Shown one piece after another: positions 18,302-26,873 of a stretch of DNA of 64,000 nucleotides; the stretch's first letter is position 1, and each line of letters starts with the position of its first letter. The notes beneath the pieces are model-generated. The model had not been told where the DNA came from. It saw only the letters and a list, made by a program, of their open reading frames with translations, and did not search any database. The translations under genes and the position numbers were made by a program. Source of the DNA: Streptomyces longwoodensis (GTDB lineage: Bacteria; Actinomycetota; Actinomycetes; Streptomycetales; Streptomycetaceae); contig NZ_KQ948555.1 in the NCBI RefSeq assembly GCF_001514125.1, positions 329,115 to 393,114 on the forward strand, read 5' to 3'.

Positions 18302-18316
18302 CCGGTGCGCTATAGG
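18288..18316 (+). promoter_or_regulatory. Outward-facing promoter embedded in the RAE
   Basis: On the plus strand TTGCCG (inside the RAE palindrome), a 17-base spacer, then TATAGG form a good sigma-70-type promoter pointing away from helR. The only feature downstream is a hairpin at 18326-18355, so the transcript would be only about 30-40 bases. Confidence 0.5.
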
Positions 18317-18325
18317 TTGAGAGTG

Positions 18326-18355
18326 GCGAGGAGTCGGTGACACTCCTCGCTTTTC
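18326..18355 (+). terminator. Hairpin terminator with T-tract, plus-strand polarity
   Basis: GCGAGGAGT / ACTCCTCGC, a perfect 9-bp stem with a 7-base loop, is followed by TTTTCTTG on the plus strand. It can also act as a weak end for the minus-strand csn operon, whose last stop is 18391, but the T-tract polarity fits plus-strand termination. Confidence 0.7.
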
Positions 18356-18390
18356 TTGTCCGTCGCTCCGCTTCCGTCACTTCGCTTCCG

Positions 18391-19362
18391 TCACTCCGTG
18401 AAGTGCGCCCGCAGCCGCTCCTGCGTCCGGGCGTCGGCCCCCACCCGGTCCAGGCCCAGCAGGGCGGCGCCCAGCACCGGGCGGGCCCGCACCACGCGCG
18501 CCGTCGCCTTCGGGGCGCGGGCCGCCAGCCGCTCGCGTATCCCGTCGTCCAGCTGTGCGTGGCCGGCGGTCAGGACGCCCCCGCCCAGCAGGACCGGGGC
18601 CTCCTCCGCCAGCAGGTCCAGGCGGGTGAGGGCCACCGTCGCCAGGGCGACCACCTCCTCGGCCAGGCGGTCGACGATGCCCCGGGCGACCGCGTCCCCG
18701 GCGGCGGCCGTCGCGAACAGCACCGGCGTGAGCTCGTGGCGCCGGTGCGGCGCGAGGCGCTCCAGGTGCAGCGCCTCGATCAGGTCGTACATCGTGCCCA
18801 GCCCGAAGTACGCGGGCAGGGTGCGCGCCAGGTCGGTGGGCGCGCCCCGGCCGTCCTCCGCGCGCGCCGCGCTCCACAGGGCCTCCTCGGCGAGGCCCCA
18901 GCCGCCGCCCCAGTCGCCGGAGATGCGCCCGATGGCGGGGAAGCGGGCCGTGCGGCCGTCGGGGCGCATGCCGACGCAGTTGATGCCGGCGCCGCACACC
19001 ACGGCCACCCCGCGCGGCTCGGCCACGCCGGCCCGCAGGATCGCGAAGGTGTCGTTGCGGACCTCGACGGTGTCGCCCCACGCGCACGCGTGCAGCGCGG
19101 CGGCCAGCTGCTCCTCCTCGACCGGCAGGTCCGCGTTGGCCAGGCACGCCGACACGTGCGCGACCGCGTCCACGCCGGCCGCCTCGTACGCGCGCGTGAC
19201 GGTCGCGGCCAGCGCCCCGACGGCCGCGGCGACGCCCACGGCGGGCGGCCGGAAGCCGCCGCCGCGGGCCGTGGCCAGGACCTGTCCGTCGGCCGCCACC
19301 ACCGCGACGTCGGTCTTGCTGTTGCCCGCGTCGATGGCGAGGACGCTTGCGGTCAGGCCCAC
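18391..19362 (-). CDS. csnK: Sugar kinase of the BadF/NagK type, CsnK-like
   Basis: A 323-residue ASKHA-fold kinase: phosphate-1 motif LAIDAGNSKTDVAVV at the N-terminus, GVAVVCGAGINCVG in the middle, then RISGDWGGGWGLAEEALW, typical of N-acetylglucosamine kinase-like proteins. In S. coelicolor CsnK phosphorylates glucosamine oligosaccharides (published work recalled; assignment here rests on operon order). The GTG start overlaps the GH4 gene by 10 bases. It is the last gene of the csn operon. Confidence 0.85.
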   Translation of the reverse strand: MGLTASVLAIDAGNSKTDVAVVAADGQVLATARGGGFRPPAVGVAAAVGALAATVTRAYEAAGVDAVAHVSACLANADLPVEEEQLAAALHACAWGDTVEVRNDTFAILRAGVAEPRGVAVVCGAGINCVGMRPDGRTARFPAIGRISGDWGGGWGLAEEALWSAARAEDGRGAPTDLARTLPAYFGLGTMYDLIEALHLERLAPHRRHELTPVLFATAAAGDAVARGIVDRLAEEVVALATVALTRLDLLAEEAPVLLGGGVLTAGHAQLDDGIRERLAARAPKATARVVRARPVLGAALLGLDRVGADARTQERLRAHFTE

Positions 19363-20618
19363 GCGAGGTGCTCCCGGTTGTGTGCGATCAGTTCGTCGGC
19401 GAGGCGGTCGGCGTACGCGTGCTGCCCGATCAGCGGGTGCGCGAGCAGCGCGCGGACCACCCGGTCGCGCCCGCCGCGCAGCGCCGCCTCCAGCGCCAGG
19501 TCCTCGTACGCGGTCACGTGCGCCATCAGGCCCGCGTACAGCGGGTCCACGCGGGGCACGGGCAGCGGGGAGGCGCCCTGCGCGCCGACGGCGGCCTGCA
19601 CCTCGACCACCGCGTCCGCGGGCAGGAAGGGCAGCGTGCCGTGGTTGTAGGTGTTCACCACCTGGTAGGGGCTGCCGCCCCCGCCGAGCAGGGCCGCCGC
19701 CAGGTCCACGGCCGCCTCCGAGTAGAAGGCCCCGCCGCGCCGCGCCAGCAGCTCCGGCTTCTCGTCCAGCGCGGGGTCGCCGTACATCTCCAGCAGCTCC
19801 CGCTCCATGGCGGCCACTTCGGCGGCCCGGGGCGGCTTGGTGCGCTGCTCCTCGACGACCTCGTCGTGGGCGTAGAAGTAGCGCAGGTAGTACGACGGGA
19901 CGACGCCGAGCCGGTCGAGCAGCGACCGGGGCAGACGCAGGTCGGCCGCGATCGCCCCGGCGTGGCCGGCCAGCAGCTTGGGCAGCACGTCCTCGCCCTC
20001 CGGGCCGCCGAGGCGCACGCCCGTCTCCCACGTCAGGTGGTTCAGGCCCACGTGGTCCAGGTGCACCTGCGCCGGGGCCACCCCGAGCAGCGCCGCGAAC
20101 TTGCGCTGGAAGCCGATGGCCACGTTGCACAGCCCGACCGAGCGGTGGCCCGCCTTCAGCAGGGCCCGGGTGACGATGCCCACCGGGTTGGTGAAGTCGA
20201 TGATCCAGGCCCGCGGGTTGGTGCGGCGGACCCGCTCGGCGATGTCGAGGACGACCGGGACCGTGCGCAGCGCCTTGGCGAGGCCGCCCGCGCCGGTGGT
20301 CTCCTGTCCGACGCAGCCGCACTCCAGGGGCCAGGTCTCGTCCTGTTCCCGGGCGGCCTGGCCGCCGACGCGCAGTTGCAGCAGCACGGCGTCGGCGCCG
20401 TCCACGCCCGCGTCCAGGTCGGTCGTGGTGACGATCCGGCCGGCGTGGCCCTGCTTGGCGAAGATGCGCCGGGCCAGGCCGCCGACCAGTTCGAGCCGGT
20501 CGGCGGCCGGGTCGACCAGCACGAGTTCCTCGACGGGCAGGGTGTCCCTGAGGCGGGCGAAGCCGTCGACGAGTTCGGGGGTGTAGGTCGAGCCTCCGCC
20601 GACCACGGTGAGTTTCAT
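19353..20618 (-). CDS. csnH: Family 4 glycosidase (6-phospho-beta-glucosidase type), CsnH-like
   Basis: A 421-residue GH4 enzyme. The N-terminal Rossmann NAD site is VVGGGSTYTPELVDGFARL; DFTNPVGIVT and GLCNVAIGFQ supply the metal-binding Cys; LDHVGLNHLTWE supplies the metal-binding His. GH4 enzymes use NAD+ and Mn2+ in an oxidation-elimination mechanism and usually act on phosphorylated disaccharides. With the neighbouring kinase this suggests phosphorylation of imported glucosamine oligosaccharides followed by cleavage in the cytosol. It starts 7 bases after the csnG stop. Confidence 0.92.
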   Translation of the reverse strand: MKLTVVGGGSTYTPELVDGFARLRDTLPVEELVLVDPAADRLELVGGLARRIFAKQGHAGRIVTTTDLDAGVDGADAVLLQLRVGGQAAREQDETWPLECGCVGQETTGAGGLAKALRTVPVVLDIAERVRRTNPRAWIIDFTNPVGIVTRALLKAGHRSVGLCNVAIGFQRKFAALLGVAPAQVHLDHVGLNHLTWETGVRLGGPEGEDVLPKLLAGHAGAIAADLRLPRSLLDRLGVVPSYYLRYFYAHDEVVEEQRTKPPRAAEVAAMERELLEMYGDPALDEKPELLARRGGAFYSEAAVDLAAALLGGGGSPYQVVNTYNHGTLPFLPADAVVEVQAAVGAQGASPLPVPRVDPLYAGLMAHVTAYEDLALEAALRGGRDRVVRALLAHPLIGQHAYADRLADELIAHNREHLAWA

Positions 20619-20625
20619 GTCCGGA

Positions 20626-21519
20626 TCAACCCTTCACTCCGGTCAGCGTGACACCCTCGACGAACGCCTTCTGCGCGAAGAAGAACACGAGGATCACGGG
20701 GGCCATGACCAGCACGGTGGCGGCCATGGTGAGGTTCCAGTCGGTGTGGTGCATGCCCTTGAAGGACTCCAGGCCGTAGGACAGCGTCCAGGCGCCGGGG
20801 TTCTCCGAGGCGTAGATCTGCGGCCCGAAGTAGTCGTTCCAGGCGTAGAAGAACTGGAACAGGGCCACCGCGGCGATGCCGGGCTTCGCCATCGGGACGA
20901 TCACCCGCAGCAGGGTGCGCAGGTCGCCGCAGCCGTCGACCCGGGCCGCGTCGACGTACTCGTTGGGGATGGTCGTCAGGAACTGCCGCAGCAGGAAGAT
21001 GGAGAACGCGTCGCCGAACGCCATCGGCACGATCAGCGGCCACAGCGTGCCCGACAGGTCCAGCTGCTTGGCCCAGAACAGGTACATCGGGATGACGACC
21101 ACCTGCGGCGGCAGCATCATCATCGAGATGACCAGCATCAGCGCCAGGTTGCGGCCGCGGAAGCGGAACTTGGCGAGCGCGTACGCCACCGGCAGCGAGG
21201 AGACGACCGTGAGGACGGTCCCCAGCCCCGCGTACAGCAGGGTGTTGCGCCACCAGGTCAGGAAGCCCGGGGTGTCCAGCACGCGCCGGTAGTTGTCCCA
21301 CTCCCACGGGTGCGGGAGCAGGTCGCGGCTGAGCGCCTGGCTGTCGCTCATCAGCGAGGTCAGCAGGACGAACACGAACGGCAGCGTGAAGAACAGCGCG
21401 GCCGCCACGCCCAGCGCGTGCACGGCGATCCACTCCAGCAGCGCCCTGCGCCGTGCGGTGCGCCGCGCGTCGGGCGCCGGGGTGGCCGACGCGACGGGTT
21501 TGTCCAGTACGTGGGTCAT
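20626..21519 (-). CDS. csnG: Sugar ABC transporter permease (MalG type), CsnG-like
   Basis: A 297-residue inner-membrane permease with six predicted helices, beginning AVHALGVAAALFFTLPFVFVL. The cytoplasmic EAA loop is NEYVDAARVDGCGDLRTL, which contacts the ATPase. It pairs with CsnF. No ATPase gene is present in the operon, so the complex probably borrows the global MsiK ATPase, as other Streptomyces sugar importers do (family knowledge). Confidence 0.92.
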   Translation of the reverse strand: MTHVLDKPVASATPAPDARRTARRRALLEWIAVHALGVAAALFFTLPFVFVLLTSLMSDSQALSRDLLPHPWEWDNYRRVLDTPGFLTWWRNTLLYAGLGTVLTVVSSLPVAYALAKFRFRGRNLALMLVISMMMLPPQVVVIPMYLFWAKQLDLSGTLWPLIVPMAFGDAFSIFLLRQFLTTIPNEYVDAARVDGCGDLRTLLRVIVPMAKPGIAAVALFQFFYAWNDYFGPQIYASENPGAWTLSYGLESFKGMHHTDWNLTMAATVLVMAPVILVFFFAQKAFVEGVTLTGVKG

Positions 21520-21522
21520 GCG

Positions 21523-22464
21523 TCAGTCACCTGCCTGGATGAGCCCGCCCCGGCGCCGCATCAGCAACGCGGTGAACGCCATCGACAGGGCGAAGAGGAC
21601 CAGGGCCACCACGCACGCCGAGCCGTAGTCGAAGCGCTGGAAGCCGAGGTTGTAGACGAGCTGGGGGAGGGTGAGCGTGGAGTGCTCCGGGTAGCCGGGC
21701 TCGAACATGGTGCCCGCGCCCTGGATGACCCCCGAGGCGACCTTCCCGGCCACCAGGGGCTGCGTGTAGTACTGCATGGTCTGGATCACGCCCGTGACCA
21801 CGGCGAACATCACGATCGGCGAGATGTTCGGCAGCGTCACGTAGCGGAACCGCTGCCACGCCGAGGCCCCGTCCAGCTCGGCGGCCTCGTACTGCTCCTT
21901 CGGCACGTCGAGCAGCGCGGCCATGAAGATGACCATGAGGTCGCCGATGCCCCACAGGGCGAGCAGGGTCAGCGCCGGCTTGGACCAGGCGGGGTCGTTG
22001 AACCAGCCCGGCGCCGGCACACCGACCTTCTCCAGAAGGGAGTTGACCGGCCCGGTCCCCGGATTGAGCAGGAAGGCGAAGGCCATGGTGGCCGCCACCG
22101 GCGGGGCGAGGTAGGGCAGGTAGAACAGCGTGCGGAAGACGCCGGTGCCGGTCCTGATCCGGGTGATCAGCAGGCCCACGCCCAGGCCGAACAGCACCCG
22201 CAGCGTGACCATCACCAGGACCAGCCAGAGCGTGTTGCGCAGGGCCGGCCAGAAGAAGGGGTAGTGCTCGAAGACGTAGGTCCAGTTCTTCGTCCCGCTC
22301 CACGTGGGCGGCCGGAAGCCGTCGTAGTGCATGAACGAGAAGTAGACGGTCGACAGGAGCGGGTAGGCGAAGAAGACCGCGAAGCCGATCAGCCAGGGCG
22401 ACAGGAAGGCGATCGTCCGCAGGGCCGCGCGGCGGCGCTTGGCGGCGAGGGTGACGGTGCTCAT
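21523..22464 (-). CDS. csnF: Sugar ABC transporter permease (MalF type), CsnF-like
   Basis: A 313-residue permease with about six membrane helices (AFLSPWLIGFAVFFAYPLL first) and the EAA loop KEQYEAAELDGASAWQRFRY. The ATG at 22464 was chosen over a longer open frame because that extension reads through the binding-protein gene in another frame. It lies 3 bases from the csnG start and 17 bases after the csnE stop, so all are on one transcript. Confidence 0.92.
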   Translation of the reverse strand: MSTVTLAAKRRRAALRTIAFLSPWLIGFAVFFAYPLLSTVYFSFMHYDGFRPPTWSGTKNWTYVFEHYPFFWPALRNTLWLVLVMVTLRVLFGLGVGLLITRIRTGTGVFRTLFYLPYLAPPVAATMAFAFLLNPGTGPVNSLLEKVGVPAPGWFNDPAWSKPALTLLALWGIGDLMVIFMAALLDVPKEQYEAAELDGASAWQRFRYVTLPNISPIVMFAVVTGVIQTMQYYTQPLVAGKVASGVIQGAGTMFEPGYPEHSTLTLPQLVYNLGFQRFDYGSACVVALVLFALSMAFTALLMRRRGGLIQAGD

Positions 22465-22481
22465 GGCGGTGGGCCCCCGGG

Positions 22482-23831
22482 CTACTTCGCCTGCGCGATG
22501 TCCGTGTCGATCTGCGCGGCGGCCTTCTTCAGGCCGGCCCGCAGGTCGGTGACCTTGCCGCTCTCGTAGTCGTAGCCGAGCTGCTGGATCGTGGTGAGGT
22601 AGACACCGCCGTTGACGGTCGCGGGGGACGTCGTGGAGTGCGGGTTCGCCGCGATGTCCAGGAACGTCTTGAAGCGCGGGTCGTACGTCAGGTCCGGGGA
22701 CTTCAGGGCGGCGAGCGTGGACGGCACGTTGTGGATGGCGTTGGAGAAGTCGACCACCGCGCCCGTGTCGGTGGTCATGTACTTCACCAGCTCCCAGGCC
22801 GCGTTCTGCTTGTGGCTGGTGGCCGCGATGCCCGCGATGGTGCCGGTGATGTAGCCCTTGCCGTACTCGTCGGCCCGGTCGTCCGGGACGGGCAGCGGGG
22901 CGACGCCGATCTCGAAGCCGGGCTTGGCCTCCTCGGCCATGCCCAGCCGCCACTCGCCGTCGAGCTGCATGGCGACCTGGCCGGTGTGGAAGGGGTGCTT
23001 GGGTCCCCACTCGTCGCCGAGCCCGGAGCGGAACTTCTCCAGCTTCCTGAATCCGCCGAGCGAGTCGACGAGGTTCTTCTGCATCGTGAAGGCGGCGGCC
23101 ACGGCCGGGTCGGTGGCGAGGGTCGACTTGCCGTCCTGGTCGAAGTAGGTGGGCGAGAACTGGCCCAGGTAGTGCTCGGTGGTGCTCTCCCAGCCGTGGT
23201 AGTTCGGCATGAAGCCGAGCTGCTTGAAGCCGTCGCCCTGCGGGACCGTCAGCTTCTTGGCGTCGGCCGCGAACTCCGACCAGGTCTTCGGCGGCGCGGC
23301 GATGCCGGCCTTACGGAACGCCGTCTTGTTGTAGTAGAGGCCGTAGGCGTCGCCCAGCAGCGGGACGGTGCAGCGGTTGCCGTCGTACTGGGTGTACTCG
23401 TTCATCGCCTTCGGGAACGTCGTCCCCGGGTCGATCTTCGCCTTCTCGAAGAAGGGGTTCAGGTCGACCAGCGCGCCGGAGGAGCAGAACTTGCCCACGT
23501 TGTTGGTGGTGAACGAGGAGATCACGTCGGGCGCCTTGCTGCCGCCCGCGCGCAGCGCCTGGTTGATCTTGTCGTCGGTCATGTTGCCGACGACGGTCAC
23601 GTGGATGTTGGGGTGGGTCTTCTCGAAGCCGGCGACCAGGTTCTTGACGGCCTCCACCTCGTTCGGCGCGCTCCAGGCGTGCCAGAAGGTGAGGGTCGTC
23701 TCCTTCGAGGCGTCGTCGTCGGCGCCGGCCGACGACTGGCCGGTGCAGGCGGTGGCGCACAGGGCCAGGGCCGTGACGGCACTCAGGGCGAAGGCCGCTT
23801 TCCGGGCGGCTCGGGGCAGGGTTCGGGGCAT
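22482..23831 (-). CDS. csnE: Sugar-binding lipoprotein, CsnE-like
   Basis: A 449-residue type 1 solute-binding protein. The signal peptide (RKAAFALSAVTALALCATAC) ends at a lipobox with Cys29. The mature protein begins with Asp-rich sequence, then TLTFWHAWSAPNEVEAVKNL, typical of family 1 sugar receptors. The S. coelicolor counterpart binds glucosamine oligosaccharides from chitosan (literature recalled). It lies 85 bases downstream of the repressor gene. Confidence 0.9.
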   Translation of the reverse strand: MPRTLPRAARKAAFALSAVTALALCATACTGQSSAGADDDASKETTLTFWHAWSAPNEVEAVKNLVAGFEKTHPNIHVTVVGNMTDDKINQALRAGGSKAPDVISSFTTNNVGKFCSSGALVDLNPFFEKAKIDPGTTFPKAMNEYTQYDGNRCTVPLLGDAYGLYYNKTAFRKAGIAAPPKTWSEFAADAKKLTVPQGDGFKQLGFMPNYHGWESTTEHYLGQFSPTYFDQDGKSTLATDPAVAAAFTMQKNLVDSLGGFRKLEKFRSGLGDEWGPKHPFHTGQVAMQLDGEWRLGMAEEAKPGFEIGVAPLPVPDDRADEYGKGYITGTIAGIAATSHKQNAAWELVKYMTTDTGAVVDFSNAIHNVPSTLAALKSPDLTYDPRFKTFLDIAANPHSTTSPATVNGGVYLTTIQQLGYDYESGKVTDLRAGLKKAAAQIDTDIAQAK

Positions 23832-23916
23832 GGCGGGACCTCCCGGTGACGGGCGAGGGCGATGGAAGAAGAGCGGGGGGAAGGCGGGTGCGGGGGGCTG
23901 AGGGGCCGGTGACGGG

Positions 23917-25140
23917 TCAGCGCGAGGTGTCGAAGACCTCGTCCCGGGTGGCCGCCAGCGCGCTCTCCAGCGCGCCGCGCAGCACGGGGTGTTCCTGGAC
24001 GTCGCCGACGACGAGTTTCGGCCGGGACGCGGCCAGTTCCTCCAGTTCGGCCTGGACGAGGGCGCGCAGCACCTCGCCGCCGGCGGTCAGCGCGGCGCCG
24101 GACAGGACGACGAGTTCGGGGTCGAGGACGGAGACCAGCGAGGCCAGACCGGTCGCCAGCCGGGTCGCGTAGGTCCGCAGCAGCTGCCGGTGCGCGTCGC
24201 TGTCCTCCGCGGCGGCGCGGGCCACCAGGGCGGCCGCCGCCTCGGCGTACGGCCCGGACGGCACGTCGGCCAGGCCGAGTTCGCGGGCCAGCCGGGGCAG
24301 CGCCTGGGAGCCGGCCAGCTCCTGGTAGCCGCCGCTGTTGGCCTTGGTGACGTGCCGGACCAGCGGGGCGCCCGGGACCGGCAGGAAGCCCACCTCGCCC
24401 GCGCCGCCGGTCCAGCCGCGGTGCAGCCGGCCGCCGAGGACCAGGGCGGCGCCGAGGCCCTCCTGGTTCCACAGCAGGACGAAGTCCTCGTGGCCGCGGG
24501 CCGCGCCGAGCCGCTGCTCGGCGAGGGCGACCAGGTTGACGTCGTTCTCGTACTCCACCGGCACCGGCAGGGCCGCCGCCAGCTCGTCCAGCAGGCTGGG
24601 GGAGTGCCAGCCCGGCAGGTGCGAGGCGTAGCGCAGCCGGCCCGTGCCCGGGTCGAACGCGCCGGGCGTGCCCACCACGATCCGGCGCACGTCGTCCCGG
24701 GCGAGCCCGGCGGCCTTCACCGCGCCGTCGAGCGCGTCGGTGACCTGCCGTACGACGGACCCGGCGGCGCGCCGGCCCGGGGTGGGCACCTCGTGGGTGG
24801 CCACCGTGCGCCCGGTGATGTCGGCGACGGCGGCCAGCACCCGGCCGGGGGTGACGTCGAGTCCGGCGACGTGGGCGGCGGCCGGGTTGACCTCGTACAG
24901 CTGGGCGCTGGGGCCCGGCCGGCCCTCGCTGGTGCCGGTCGCCAGGACCAGCCCGGCGGCCTCCAGCCGGGCCAGCAGCTGGGAGGCGGTCGGCTTGGAC
25001 AGGCCGGTGAGCTTGCCGATCCGGGTGCGCGACAGCGGTCCGTGCTCCAGCAGGAGGTCCAGGGCGGCACGGTCGTTCATGGCGCGCAGGACGCGCGGGG
25101 TGCCCGGCGTACCGGCGGTTCCTGCCATGGGTCTCGACAC
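23917..25140 (-). CDS. csnR: ROK-family transcriptional repressor, CsnR-like
   Basis: A 407-residue protein with an N-terminal winged helix (RTRIGKLTGLSKPTASQLLARL, about 37-58) and a ROK sugar-kinase-like domain: VAGLDVTPGRVLAAVAD, VGTPGAFDPGTG, YENDVNLVALAEQR and LGAALVLGGRLHRGWTGGAGEVG. CsnR represses the csnR-K operon and chitosanase until glucosamine oligosaccharides appear (published in S. lividans/coelicolor). GTG at 25140 has GGAG six bases upstream; an ATG four codons later is the alternative. The operator lies about 95 bases upstream. Confidence 0.88.
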   Translation of the reverse strand: MSRPMAGTAGTPGTPRVLRAMNDRAALDLLLEHGPLSRTRIGKLTGLSKPTASQLLARLEAAGLVLATGTSEGRPGPSAQLYEVNPAAAHVAGLDVTPGRVLAAVADITGRTVATHEVPTPGRRAAGSVVRQVTDALDGAVKAAGLARDDVRRIVVGTPGAFDPGTGRLRYASHLPGWHSPSLLDELAAALPVPVEYENDVNLVALAEQRLGAARGHEDFVLLWNQEGLGAALVLGGRLHRGWTGGAGEVGFLPVPGAPLVRHVTKANSGGYQELAGSQALPRLARELGLADVPSGPYAEAAAALVARAAAEDSDAHRQLLRTYATRLATGLASLVSVLDPELVVLSGAALTAGGEVLRALVQAELEELAASRPKLVVGDVQEHPVLRGALESALAATRDEVFDTSR

Positions 25141-25231
25141 CTGCCTCTCCGGCCGCCCAGCTTCCCAGCGAGCCGGTCGTACCGTCCAGTCGTGATCACC
25201 GGCCGACGGTCCGCCGGTCGGAGATCACTGT

Positions 25232-25246
25232 TAGGAAAGTTTCCTA
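25232..25246. promoter_or_regulatory. ROK-type operator upstream of csnR
   Basis: TAGGAAA-G-TTTCCTA is a perfect 15-bp palindrome and matches the AGGAAA/TTTCCT element I recall for CsnR and related ROK repressors. It lies in the csnR promoter region, so the operon is probably autoregulated. Confidence 0.8.
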
Positions 25247-25295
25247 TCGGGGTGGGAGGAACGTAAGCCCCGGGCGAAGAGGGCGTCAATAGGCG

Positions 25296-25333
25296 ACGCC
25301 CCCGAGGAGACGGAGTCGTTACCTCGGGGGCGT
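25296..25333 (-). terminator. Terminator hairpin after the mscS gene
   Basis: ACGCCCCCGAGG and CCTCGGGGGCGT form a perfect 12-bp stem with a 14-base loop, 41 bases past the MscS stop on the minus strand. A smaller hairpin (GGGCGTC/GACGCCC) overlaps its left arm. Confidence 0.65.
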
Positions 25334-25374
25334 GCGGGAGGGAGTGCGAAGGCGGGGCGCGCCGGCGGCGCCGG

Positions 25375-26562
25375 CTACTTGGCGGGCGGGGCCGGGCGCT
25401 GGGGCGTGATCGGGGCGGTCGCCGCCACCTGCGGCGAGTCGGCGTTGGCGTACACGGACGGCGCGGCCATCGCGGCCGCCGGGTCGGCCGCGGCGGCCTC
25501 GGCGTCCTCCACCGACGTCGCACCGCCCACGATGCGGATGTCCGCCGCGTCGAAGGCGCGCTTGATGCGCCAGCGCAGCTCGCGCTCCACCGCCACCGAC
25601 TTGCCCGGCATCGTCTTCGCCGAGACCCGCAGCACCATGGAGTCGATCAGCACCGAGTCCAGGCCGAGGACCTCCACCGGGCTCCACAGGAACTCGTTCC
25701 AGGGCTCTTCCTTGCTCATCTTCTCGGCGACCTCGGCCAGCGTCGCCCGCAGCCGGTCCAGGTCCTCGCTCGCCTTCACGGTCACGTCCACCCCGGCCGT
25801 GGCCCAGCCCTGGGAGAGGTTGCCGATCCGCTTGACCTCGCCGTTGCGCACGTACCAGATCTCGCCGCTGTCGCCGCGCAGCTTGGTCACCCGCAGCCCG
25901 ACCTCGATCACCTCGCCGGAGGCCACGCCCGCGTCGATCGTGTCGCCGACGCCGTACTGGTCCTCCAGGATCATGAACACGCCGGACAGGAAGTCCGTGA
26001 CCAGGTTGCGGGCGCCGAAACCGATCGCCACGCCGGCGACACCGGCCGACGCCAGCAGCGGCGCCAGGTTGATCTTGAAGGTGGACAGCACCATCAGCGC
26101 GGCCGTGCCGAGGATCAGGAAGCTCGTCACCGAGCGCAGCACCGAGCCGATGGCCGCCGAGCGCTGCCGTCGCCGCTCGGCGTTGACCAGCAGCCCGCCC
26201 AGGCCGCTGCCGTCCAGGCTCTGCGGGGTGCGGCCCATCCGGTCGATCAGCTGGGTGATGGCCCGCCGCACCACCGCCCGCAGCGCCACCGCGACGACCA
26301 CGACCAGCAGGATCTGCAGCCCCATCGCCAGCCAGGTCGACCAGTTCTGCTCGACCCACCCGGCCGCGTTCGCCGCGCTCTCGTGCGCGTCCTGGAGCGT
26401 GGGCACGGACACCGCCGGCGACTCGGAGGACGACGGCGACGGCGACGGACCGGCGGCCAGCCGGACGACCGACGGGCCGGCGGAAGCGGACGACGCGGAC
26501 GACACGAATGACGCTGACGACGCGGACGACGCGAGGGACGCGTACGACGCGACAACGGACAC
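25375..26562 (-). CDS. MscS-family mechanosensitive ion channel
   Basis: A 395-residue membrane protein. A Ser/Ala-rich low-complexity N-terminus (about 1-60, encoded by GAC-GCG-GAC-type tandem triplets) precedes a first helix (WLAMGLQILLVVVVAVAL), a second (SFLILGTAALMVLSTF), and the pore-lining helix with LLASAGVAGVAIGFGARNL, followed by the beta domain DTIDAGVASGEVIEVGLRVTKLR. These are MscS landmarks: channels that open under membrane tension to relieve hypo-osmotic stress. The GTG start has GGAGG eight bases upstream. The Pro/Ala-rich C-terminus is variable. Confidence 0.92.
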   Translation of the reverse strand: MSVVASYASLASSASSASFVSSASSASAGPSVVRLAAGPSPSPSSSESPAVSVPTLQDAHESAANAAGWVEQNWSTWLAMGLQILLVVVVAVALRAVVRRAITQLIDRMGRTPQSLDGSGLGGLLVNAERRRQRSAAIGSVLRSVTSFLILGTAALMVLSTFKINLAPLLASAGVAGVAIGFGARNLVTDFLSGVFMILEDQYGVGDTIDAGVASGEVIEVGLRVTKLRGDSGEIWYVRNGEVKRIGNLSQGWATAGVDVTVKASEDLDRLRATLAEVAEKMSKEEPWNEFLWSPVEVLGLDSVLIDSMVLRVSAKTMPGKSVAVERELRWRIKRAFDAADIRIVGGATSVEDAEAAAADPAAAMAAPSVYANADSPQVAATAPITPQRPAPPAK

Positions 26563-26873
26563 GGCAGGAACCTCCAGGTGCGGTCCACCCGGCCGGAACG
26601 GCGGTCAGGGTCGTCAAGGTCACGGAAAGGTCACCGGACGGGCAGGCCCACCACACTAACGGGGCATCGTGTGCGGGTCCGACGGATGCGCCGCGCAGAG
26701 ACCGTCCTCACCTGGGCTTGGGCCCCGGCCGGTGCGGGGGATGCTCCGGGTGTGGTCGAAAACACTCCCAGCCCGTTACCGGGACATGGTGGCGCGTTCA
26801 CCAGGCCGGAGGGGAGACTGAAGCAGATCGTCCCGGCGCGAGCCACGCGCCGCCGGCGTACAAGGAGGCATCC
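26563..26873. other. 311-base divergent intergenic region without a gene
   Basis: It separates the divergent mscS and HNH genes and must hold both promoters. I see no convincing -10/-35 pair, hairpin, riboswitch or coding potential. The last bases contain AAGGAGG, the ribosome site of the HNH gene. Confidence 0.5.

Noticed and set aside
18391..20322. A fused 643-residue kinase frame
   Set aside because: The N-terminal half is an out-of-frame shadow of the GH4 gene. The kinase motif starts at the GTG at 19362, which overlaps the GH4 stop.
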